From positions 1 through 14,347 of the forward strand of contig CALFLU010000024.1 in NCBI GenBank assembly GCA_937880125.1: 14,347 nt of DNA, written 5' to 3'. The translations under genes were made by a program, and so were the position numbers. The first letter of the stretch is position 1, and each line of letters opens with the position of its first letter. The notes under the pieces were generated by a model. The model saw only the letters and a list, made by a program, of their open reading frames with translations. It had not been told where the DNA came from and searched no databases. This DNA is from an uncultured Eubacteriaceae bacterium (GTDB taxonomy: Bacteria > Bacillota > Clostridia > Eubacteriales > UBA1433). Shown in pieces: positions 1 to 5,635 of this stretch.

Positions 1-1
1 G

Positions 2-181
2 GGCGGGGTTTGCCCCTTTGGCCTGCCGGAAGGTGTGGAGGTGTATTTGGATGTTTCGTTGCAGCAATTTCAGCGCGTTTTTCCTGCGGCGGGAACGGCG
101 GCATCCGCTGTGGATATCACCGTGGAGGACTTAAAAAACATCACACAAGGCACCTGGGTCGATGTTTCAAAAACAACCTGA
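2..181 (+). CDS. YbaK/EbsC-family aminoacyl-tRNA deacylase, C-terminal part
   Basis: This is the last 59 codons of a gene that begins before the window; the frame starts at base 2 and ends at TGA 179-181. The translation contains GGVCPFGLPEGVEVYLD near its start, PAAGTAASAVDIT in the middle and TWVDVSK at the end. These are the conserved C-terminal blocks of the YbaK/EbsC family, whose members hydrolyse mischarged tRNA (typically Cys-tRNA(Pro) in YbaK itself) in the cytoplasm. The catalytic lysine region lies upstream of the window, so activity and exact specificity cannot be judged. The gene is closed by a strong terminator directly after the stop, so it is transcriptionally separate from the operon that follows. 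Family assignment is confident; substrate is inferred only from the family. Confidence 0.8.
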   Translation, partial: GGVCPFGLPEGVEVYLDVSLQQFQRVFPAAGTAASAVDITVEDLKNITQGTWVDVSKTT

Positions 182-208
182 ACTCTCGAGAAATCGAGAG
201 TTTTTTTC
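181..208 (+). terminator. Rho-independent terminator of the YbaK-type gene
   Basis: An 8-bp perfect stem (182-189 with 194-201, ACTCTCGA/TCGAGAGT) is capped by a GAAA tetraloop (190-193) and followed by a run of seven T at 201-207. It begins at the stop codon of the upstream gene. This is a textbook intrinsic terminator. Confidence 0.88.
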
Positions 209-264
209 TTCGTTTCTTTTTTCATCAAAATCCAATAAATTATTAATCAAATCTTAAGGAACGC

Positions 265-295
265 TTCCGAATATTCTCATACAGGCAAGTATAAT
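265..295 (+). promoter_or_regulatory. Possible sigma-A promoter of the glycosyltransferase operon
   Basis: A perfect TATAAT lies at 290-295, about 70 bases before the first start codon of the operon. The -35 is poor: the best fit is TTCCGA at 265-270 with a 19-bp spacer. The 158-base gap between the preceding terminator and the operon holds nothing else gene-like, so a promoter is expected here. Two small palindromes (GGAA-CGC-TTCC at 258-268 and GAATATTC at 269-276) lie over the -35 area and might bind an activator or repressor. Confidence 0.45.
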
Positions 296-366
296 GGTAT
301 ACAGACAGATAAAATAATCCGTCCTATCAGAAAAAATGAGCAAAATATTAAAAAGGATTAAGTGAC

Positions 367-1488
367 ATGAAAATACTGATTATTACTTGCAAATTTGGAA
401 TGGGGCACTATGCCGCAGCCAAAAATCTGGAAGAAAAAATTTTAAAAAGCGATCTGGAGGCAGACAGCACGGTGGTTGACTTTTCGCAAATTGTTTTGGG
501 GAAAACAAGCAGATGGTTTTACACCATTTACAAAGCGGTCGTCGGCAAAACGAGTTGGCTGTATAATCGTGTATACAAAAATGCCCTGGACTCCAGCGGC
601 CGCGTAGAAAAATTGCTTAAAGCGCCTGAAAAATATATTGTTAAAAAGCTGGATGCCGAAATTATGCGACAAAACCCGGATGTCATTATTTCCACGTATT
701 CTTTGGCATCTCACTTTTTGGCAGAACATAAACGCACGAAAAGAATGCAAATTCCGCTGGTTACTTGCGTTACGGACCTAAGTGCACACAATGTGTGGAT
801 CAACGAAGATACGGATTATTATTTGGTGGCCACAGAGCAAACAAAGCAAGAGCTGATACAGCGCGGTGTAAACGCGAAAAATATCGGTGTATCCGGCATT
901 CCCGTATCGGGAAAATATGAGCAGGGATGCGCAGGTACCATTGAACTGTTGAGCGGAGAGGAAAAAGAAGTCAAGGAATTGTTGTTGATGGGCGGCGGAC
1001 TGGGGTTGCTGCCTACCAATATGGAATTTTATCGTGAGCTGGATCGTATGCAAAACACCCACAGCACCATTATTTGCGGTGAAAACAAGCGTCTCTATCG
1101 TCGGTTGTTAAAAGAAAATTTCGCCAATATTGATGTGTTGGGATTTTGCAACAATGTTGCGGACTACATGCAGCGCGCCGACGTTTTGATTTCAAAGCCG
1201 GGCGGACTGACAACCTTTGAGGCGATTCATGCCGAAGTGCCGTTGTTGTCGTTTGCGCCTTATTTGCAGCAAGAAAAAACAAATGCCACTTATATTGCCA
1301 CACAAAAAATGGGGTGTATTTTGCCCAAGAAAACCGAGGATATCTTGACTGCGGTGGAAGAAGTTGCCCAAAACGGCGAATTGCTGCAAAGCTATCGCTT
1401 AAATATGAGACAAACCAAAGAGTATCTTGCAAAGGCGGCTTTGGTGGAGTTTTTACAGAATGCGGAAAGGCGCGTGTGTATCTCGTGA
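367..1488 (+). CDS. Diacylglycerol/MGDG-synthase-type glycosyltransferase (GT28 fold)
   Basis: This 373-residue protein has the architecture of monogalactosyldiacylglycerol synthases and processive diacylglycerol glucosyltransferases (UgtP/YpfP). The N-terminal acceptor domain opens with a beta strand and the glycine-rich MGHYAAAKNLEE motif (residues 12-23). The C-terminal donor domain (about 205-350) has LLLMGGGLGL near 206-215, VLGFCNNVADYMQRADVLIS at 257-276 and the nucleotide-sugar-binding KPGGLTTFEA at 277-286. Family members act at the inner face of the membrane and transfer a hexose or N-acetylhexosamine from a UDP-sugar to diacylglycerol; MurG is the other large member of the fold. 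The start at ATG 367 has an AAAGGA ribosome site nine bases upstream. It overlaps the next gene. The sugar cannot be told from sequence, but a deacetylase directly downstream makes a UDP-GlcNAc donor an attractive inference. Family is confident, substrate is not. Confidence 0.85.
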   Translation: MKILIITCKFGMGHYAAAKNLEEKILKSDLEADSTVVDFSQIVLGKTSRWFYTIYKAVVGKTSWLYNRVYKNALDSSGRVEKLLKAPEKYIVKKLDAEIMRQNPDVIISTYSLASHFLAEHKRTKRMQIPLVTCVTDLSAHNVWINEDTDYYLVATEQTKQELIQRGVNAKNIGVSGIPVSGKYEQGCAGTIELLSGEEKEVKELLLMGGGLGLLPTNMEFYRELDRMQNTHSTIICGENKRLYRRLLKENFANIDVLGFCNNVADYMQRADVLISKPGGLTTFEAIHAEVPLLSFAPYLQQEKTNATYIATQKMGCILPKKTEDILTAVEEVAQNGELLQSYRLNMRQTKEYLAKAALVEFLQNAERRVCIS

Positions 1489-2180
1489 TCATTGCAATTA
1501 TTGTGGGCATCGTGCTGCTGGCGTGGCTCTGTTACGGGCCGATTCCCACTATTGTATATAAATATCTGAAAAATAACCGATGCAGCGAAGAAAAAGAAAT
1601 CCTTCTTACTTTTGACGACGGACCGGATGCAGTCTATACGCAGCAGCTTTTGAACGTGTTGGAAGAAGCAGATATCGAAGCGATTTTTTTTCTCCTAGGG
1701 CAAAAGGTGCAAAAATATCCTTCGGTGGCAAAAAAAATTGTACAGCAGCAACACAGGGTGGGTCTGCACGGCAGTGCACACGAAAACATGTGGTTTTTGA
1801 CGCCGAAAAAAACAAAAGAATCCATTGAAAAAGGCATGGCGCAACTGCGTGACAACAACATGCATCCCAATTTCTATCGTCCGCCCTACGGCAACATCAA
1901 TTTGTTTACGCTAAAATATGCACGCAAGCAAGGGCTCAAAGCTCTGTGGTGGACGGCCATTGTGGGGGACTGGAAAAAAACGGAGAGCACCGAATTGGTC
2001 GAGCGATTAAACCATCGCTTGACGCCGGGGATGGTTGTGGTGCTGCACGATTCCGCCGAGGACACCGGAGGGCAGCAAGGCAGCGCGCAGATGATGATAA
2101 AAGCGTTGGAGCAGTGGATACCTCTTGTGAGGCAACAAGGGTATCGTTTCATAAAACCAAGTGAGCGGGAGAGCGAATGA
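1476..2180 (+). CDS. Membrane-anchored polysaccharide deacetylase (NodB domain, CE4)
   Basis: The 234-residue product has one N-terminal hydrophobic segment (about residues 2-19) that should anchor it in the membrane, then a complete NodB/CE4 domain. Visible motifs are TFDDGPD (45-51, catalytic Asp47 and metal-binding Asp48), HGSAH (98-102, metal ligands His98 and His102), RPPYG (135-139), GDW (164-166) and LHD (190-192). CE4 enzymes remove N-acetyl groups from peptidoglycan, chitin-like or other N-acetylhexosamine polymers. The GTG at 1476 is chosen because GGAAAGG (1464-1470) lies five bases before it; GTG 1485, which overlaps the preceding TGA, is the alternative and would shorten the protein by three residues. 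It overlaps genes on both sides, so it is translationally coupled with a glycosyltransferase and a flippase-like protein. A glycolipid N-acetyl sugar is therefore a possible substrate, though peptidoglycan remains possible. Confidence 0.85.
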   Translation: MYLVIIAIIVGIVLLAWLCYGPIPTIVYKYLKNNRCSEEKEILLTFDDGPDAVYTQQLLNVLEEADIEAIFFLLGQKVQKYPSVAKKIVQQQHRVGLHGSAHENMWFLTPKKTKESIEKGMAQLRDNNMHPNFYRPPYGNINLFTLKYARKQGLKALWWTAIVGDWKKTESTELVERLNHRLTPGMVVVLHDSAEDTGGQQGSAQMMIKALEQWIPLVRQQGYRFIKPSERESE

Positions 2181-3268
2181 TGCAAGAGACAAAAAACGTT
2201 GTAAGCCGAAAAAAGCAACTGATTAATCTGGCCATTATTGCCGTGTTGGCAGCGGCCACGATGTTTTTTTTGCTCAAAGACAACAACCTCATGCGCCTTA
2301 TCGATATTGTGAAAAATGCGGACAAACGATTTTTATGGATGGGTGTTGTTGTTATGGCGGTATTTTTCTTCGTGGAGGCTATCTCCATTCGTTCGTTGCT
2401 CAAATCCTTTGGCTACAAGCCTTCTGTGATGCGCTGTTATGGCTATTCGTTCGTGGACTTTTATTTCAGTTCCATAACACCGGGTTGCGCAGGGGGGCAG
2501 CCGGCACAAATCTATTACATGAATCGAGACCAAATACCACCGGGTTCTTCTTCTATTGCGATTTTGCTTTTTAACCTGGCTTATCATATCAGTGTACTGC
2601 TCATTGCGCTTGTGGCGTTTTTTAGCGGGGCGATGAAAGCGGTATTAAAATTTAACATTTTGAAAGTTTTAATCATTTATGGCGCCGCCATACAACTCTT
2701 GCTTGTCATCGCCTTTATCGGGCTTGCTTTTTCGCCGCGATTGGTGCCAAATCTCATTGCAAAGCTCATTCATTTTTTGAGAAAAATACGCATTGTCAAA
2801 AATGAAGAGAAGTGGCAGGAAAAGGCCCGTATGCAAATGCAGGAATATCGCAGTTGTGCCAAACACATACAAAAGCGACCGCTGTTGCTGCTGCGTACAC
2901 TGGCATTGACCACGCTGCACTTGCTGTTGCTCTACAGCATATCGTATTTTGTATACAGAGCGCTGGGACTTTCTGAATGGGGACTGTTTGCCTTAATCGG
3001 TATTCAGGCAACGATGACGCTGGCAATCGAATCCTTGCCGATTCCCGGTGCCTTTGGTGCGGCGGAGGCAAGCTTTCTTGCAGTCTACGGTGCAATATTT
3101 GGCGGAGAATTGGTGTTGGTGGCGCTTTTGCTTGCCAGAGGTCTCAACTATTATCTGGGCTTGATGGTTGGAGCGGTTGTTACACTGGTGATGCATAAAA
3201 AGCAAATCAAAACGCCTTTGACCAAAGCCTTTCATTTGCGCAAGGCGGCTAAGCAAGCTTCAAGCTAA
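2177..3268 (+). CDS. MprF/AglD-type flippase-like integral membrane protein
   Basis: The 363-residue product is a multi-pass membrane protein resembling the N-terminal transmembrane part of lysylphosphatidylglycerol synthase (LPG_synthase_TM, formerly UPF0104/YbhN). Hydrophobic segments are visible from about residue 16 to 340, with the typical SITPGCAGGQPAQIYYM block near 98-114 and the family's ESLPIPGAFGAAEASF block near 278-293. A basic tail ends the protein. It lacks the cytoplasmic aminoacyltransferase domain of full MprF, so it cannot aminoacylate lipid by itself. Family members are implicated in lipid translocation between membrane leaflets. The start ATG 2177 overlaps the deacetylase TGA by four bases (ATGA), with GGGAG at 2167-2171 as ribosome site. 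Following a lipid glycosyltransferase and a deacetylase, it may flip the resulting glycolipid; this is inference from context. Confidence 0.8.
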   Translation: MMQETKNVVSRKKQLINLAIIAVLAAATMFFLLKDNNLMRLIDIVKNADKRFLWMGVVVMAVFFFVEAISIRSLLKSFGYKPSVMRCYGYSFVDFYFSSITPGCAGGQPAQIYYMNRDQIPPGSSSIAILLFNLAYHISVLLIALVAFFSGAMKAVLKFNILKVLIIYGAAIQLLLVIAFIGLAFSPRLVPNLIAKLIHFLRKIRIVKNEEKWQEKARMQMQEYRSCAKHIQKRPLLLLRTLALTTLHLLLLYSISYFVYRALGLSEWGLFALIGIQATMTLAIESLPIPGAFGAAEASFLAVYGAIFGGELVLVALLLARGLNYYLGLMVGAVVTLVMHKKQIKTPLTKAFHLRKAAKQASS

Positions 3269-3275
3269 ATAAGCA

Positions 3276-3304
3276 TTGAATTTTATGGTATTTTATGATA
3301 AAAT
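3276..3304 (+). promoter_or_regulatory. Sigma-A promoter of ffs with overlapping inverted repeat
   Basis: TTGAAT (3276-3281) and TAAAAT (3299-3304) are separated by exactly 17 bp, and TGA just before the -10 makes it an extended -10 promoter. The predicted start at about 3311 matches the first base of the closing stem of the SRP RNA. A perfect 10-bp inverted repeat (3277-3286 and 3298-3307) overlaps both elements. Confidence 0.8.
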
Positions 3305-3310
3305 TCATAA

Positions 3311-3580
3311 GCCGTACTATGTGGGGAGTTAGCGGTGCCTTGTAGCCTGCAATCCGCTATAGCAGGACAGAATCCCCTTTGGAGGTATATCGGCAGTCGG
3401 TTCAGGGACTGCATTTTGAAGTGTTGACCACAGGGCTTCGTGCAATATGGTTCAGTGAACCCCGTCAGGTTCGGAAGAAAGCAGCGGTAAACTGATAATG
3501 CGTATGTGCCGCGGAATTACCTTGTGCGAGCAGATGGTGCAAGAACACCGGTTGACGGATATCGAAGAAGGGTGTACGGC
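3311..3580 (+). ncRNA. ffs: Signal recognition particle RNA, large bacterial type with Alu domain
   Basis: About 270 bases form the RNA of the signal recognition particle, which pairs with Ffh to deliver nascent membrane proteins to the Sec translocon. The ends close by perfect pairing of GCCGTAC (3311-3317) with GTACGGC (3574-3580). The 5' part has the Alu-domain signature (GGGGAG...AGCGGTGCCTTGTAGCCTG, then AATCCGCTATAGCAGG) at roughly 3322-3366. The S-domain Ffh-binding helix is visible as GTCAGG (3464-3469), a GGAA tetraloop (3473-3476) and AAGCAGC (3479-3485). Two flanking positions differ from the common sequence in a paired way (TTC...GAA instead of TCC...GGA), which keeps the helix intact. 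The large, Alu-bearing form is typical of Bacilli and Clostridia rather than Gram-negative bacteria with 4.5S RNA. Exact ends are approximate. Confidence 0.93.
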
Positions 3581-3600
3581 AAATAATGCATGACTCAACA

Positions 3601-3630
3601 AAACAGGCGCTGCAGCGCCTGTTTGATTTT
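3601..3630 (+). terminator. Terminator after ffs
   Basis: A perfect 10-bp stem (3601-3610 with 3615-3624, AAACAGGCGC/GCGCCTGTTT) with TGCA loop is followed by an interrupted T tract (TTTGATTTT, 3622-3630). It lies about 20 bases past the SRP RNA. The T tract is broken by GA, so some read-through into tilS is likely. Confidence 0.75.
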
Positions 3631-3664
3631 CTCGGTTATCAGCAGAAGAAAGAAAAATCCGCTT

Positions 3665-5059
3665 ATGAATACTACGGCAAATTTTGAAAACAAATTGCGC
3701 GACATTATCAACGAAAAGAACCTCATCGCCAGCGGCGAGCATGTGCTGGTGGCCTTATCCGGCGGCGTGGATTCGGCGGCGATGTTGTATGCGCTCAAAC
3801 ATATCAGCAGCGCAGAAAATTTTACGCTTTCCGCACTGCACATCAATCACCGACTCCGCGGCAGTGCAGCGTTGGGTGACGAACAAAAGGCAAGAAGGAT
3901 GTGCGCAGCGCTTTGCGTGCCTTTTTATTGCGTGCGTGCGGATGTTGCCCTTTATGCCAAAGAAAACAAAATGTCGATAGAATTGGCGGGAAGAGAGGTC
4001 AGGTATCGGGAACTGTTTTCGCTAAAACAAGATTTGCAGGCAGACAAAATAGCCACGGCACATCATTTGCAAGACCACATTGAAACCCTTATCATGCGCT
4101 GCATGCGGGGAAGCGGCGTAGATGGCTTGAAAGGCATTGCAATCAAGCGAAAAGACGGCATCATCCGCCCGCTGATTGGTTTTGAAAAGAAAGAAATCAT
4201 ACAATATGCCCGCAGACAAAAGATAAAATATGCCACAGATGCCACCAACGCACAAAACGACTATTTGCGCAATCGCGTGCGAAATATCTTCATTGCCCGC
4301 TGCAAAGAAGCAGACGAGGATTTTGAAAAAATAATTGTGCGTTTGGGGGCAAGTGCCCAGAGGTTGGCTGCGCAAATTGCAGACGAAATCGAAGAGAGAA
4401 AAAATATGATTCGGCAGCAAGAAGGCAAGATAAGTCTGCCTGTGGAAGTATTCGAAAACACAAAACCCTATCTGCGACCCTATCTTATTCGCGCTATGTT
4501 TGACAGAGCAAAAGCACTGACGGATATTGAAGAAAAACATATTGAACAAATTTTGCAACAAGAGCAACAAAAGACCACCTGGGTATTGGACATGCCGGGA
4601 GGGCTGCAATTTGAGCGGTGTTATGAAAATTTTCAAATCACAAAAGGTATCAGGGGCGACGAGACGGCAAAAACATACTGCTTTGATGTAAAAAAAAGCG
4701 GTAAAACAAGAATAGACGCATTGGGGATAGAAATATCGATAGAGGAAACGGAAAAGTTTGAGAAAAATAGCCAATCGTTATATGAAAAATACATTGACTA
4801 TGATAAAATAAACGGAAGCCTTTGTCTGCGCAACAAGCGCCCGCAAGACCGATTTTATCCCTTGGGAATGGGCGGCAGCAAAAGTATCAAGAAGTATTTT
4901 ATTGATCGCAAAATTCCCAAAGTCAAAAGAGAGAGCACGATGATGCTATGTGACGAAAAAGAGATTGTTTGGGTTTTGGGGCATGAAATCAGCGAAAAAT
5001 ATAAAATAGAACCTCACACAAAAAACATCATAAAAATCGCAGTAAGACAGCTGAGATAG
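3665..5059 (+). CDS. tilS: tRNA(Ile)-lysidine synthase
   Basis: TilS uses ATP to join lysine to the wobble cytidine of the CAU-anticodon isoleucine tRNA, converting its specificity from methionine to isoleucine; it is normally essential and cytoplasmic. The 464-residue product is full length. The PP-loop LSGGVDS is at residues 31-37, followed by HINHRLRG (59-66), TAHHLQDHIET (131-141, where most homologues have HHADDQ-ET) and MRCMRGSGVDGLKG (144-157). The C-terminal substrate-binding domain is visible in the last 75 residues (RPQDRFYPLGMGGSKSIKKY and following). ATG 3665 is preferred because an in-frame ATG at 3590 would place the coding region across the ffs terminator and add residues unlike the family. 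The ribosome site is weak (AGAAGAAAG at 3644-3652). It is followed by hpt and ftsH, as in many Bacillota. Confidence 0.93.
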   Translation: MNTTANFENKLRDIINEKNLIASGEHVLVALSGGVDSAAMLYALKHISSAENFTLSALHINHRLRGSAALGDEQKARRMCAALCVPFYCVRADVALYAKENKMSIELAGREVRYRELFSLKQDLQADKIATAHHLQDHIETLIMRCMRGSGVDGLKGIAIKRKDGIIRPLIGFEKKEIIQYARRQKIKYATDATNAQNDYLRNRVRNIFIARCKEADEDFEKIIVRLGASAQRLAAQIADEIEERKNMIRQQEGKISLPVEVFENTKPYLRPYLIRAMFDRAKALTDIEEKHIEQILQQEQQKTTWVLDMPGGLQFERCYENFQITKGIRGDETAKTYCFDVKKSGKTRIDALGIEISIEETEKFEKNSQSLYEKYIDYDKINGSLCLRNKRPQDRFYPLGMGGSKSIKKYFIDRKIPKVKRESTMMLCDEKEIVWVLGHEISEKYKIEPHTKNIIKIAVRQLR

Positions 5060-5067
5060 GAGCGAAA

Positions 5068-5610
5068 ATGCATAAAGACGTGGAAAGAATATTATTGACC
5101 AAAGAGCAGATCAGTGATAAAGTGGAGTCTATCGCAAAAGAAATAGACAAAGATTATGCGGGCAGTGTGCCCATATTGCTTTGCATACTCAATGGCGGAG
5201 CGGTGTTTGCCGTGGACTTGATGCGGCAGATGCAAGTGGACGCGGAAATCGATTTTATGCAAGTCAGTTCCTATGGAAAAGGCATGCGCAGCCGAGGAGA
5301 AATTACGATTCTCAAAGATGCCTATTTGGACTTAAAGGACAGAGATGTCATTATCATCGAAGACATTGCCGATACGTGCATTACGCTAAAGGGTCTTATC
5401 AAGAAGTTGAAAGAATATCGCCCGAAAAGTCTTAAATTGTGTGTGCTAATTAACAAAACCGGTGTGCGAGAGCCCTCAGAGGACATTGATATCGACTATA
5501 AAGGATTTGACATACCCAATGTTTTCGTGGTGGGATATGGACTGGACTATGCCAACAAATATCGCGATTTGCCCTATGTGGGCATATTGAAGCCGGAAGT
5601 GTACAGTTAA
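5068..5610 (+). CDS. hpt: Hypoxanthine (guanine) phosphoribosyltransferase
   Basis: The enzyme salvages hypoxanthine and guanine by transferring them to PRPP to give IMP and GMP in the cytoplasm. At 180 residues it has the usual bacterial length. Visible features are the pyrophosphate loop ILNGG (40-44), SSYG (67-70), the PRPP motif IIIEDIADTCITL (95-107), YKGFDIPN (144-151) and the family ending VGYGLDYANKYRDLPYVG (155-172). Within the PRPP motif, Cys104 stands where nearly all family members have glycine (EDxxDTGxT), and Ala101 replaces a usual large aliphatic residue. The TGC codon is at 5377-5379 and is one base from GGC. The ribosome site TAGGAG (5057-5062) overlaps the tilS stop, so the two genes are likely coupled. 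Assignment is firm; the effect of Cys104 is unknown. Confidence 0.92.
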   Translation: MHKDVERILLTKEQISDKVESIAKEIDKDYAGSVPILLCILNGGAVFAVDLMRQMQVDAEIDFMQVSSYGKGMRSRGEITILKDAYLDLKDRDVIIIEDIADTCITLKGLIKKLKEYRPKSLKLCVLINKTGVREPSEDIDIDYKGFDIPNVFVVGYGLDYANKYRDLPYVGILKPEVYS

Positions 5611-5635
5611 AAAATAAAAAATTAGGATTTGGATA

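Noticed and set aside
10..246. A 78-codon open frame on the plus strand at the left edge
   Set aside because: It is out of frame with the YbaK-type coding region (frame starting at base 2) and runs through that gene's terminator; its residues match no family.
1314..1475. Upstream in-frame ATG for the deacetylase at 1314
   Set aside because: The added stretch lies inside the well-supported glycosyltransferase C-terminus and would bury the membrane anchor inside the protein; GTG 1476 has a ribosome site.
3256..3266. Possible terminator AGCTT-C-AAGCT at the end of the flippase gene
   Set aside because: The palindrome has a one-base loop, lies inside the coding end and has no T tract, so it is not a convincing terminator.
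3590..3664. Upstream in-frame ATG for tilS at 3590
   Set aside because: It would put coding sequence through the ffs terminator hairpin and add 25 residues absent from TilS proteins; no ribosome site precedes it.
4022..4774. A 250-codon open frame antisense to tilS
   Set aside because: It lies fully across a gene with clear TilS motifs, has no ribosome site or recognisable domain, and is rich in Cys and Phe as expected for a mirror frame of A-rich coding DNA.
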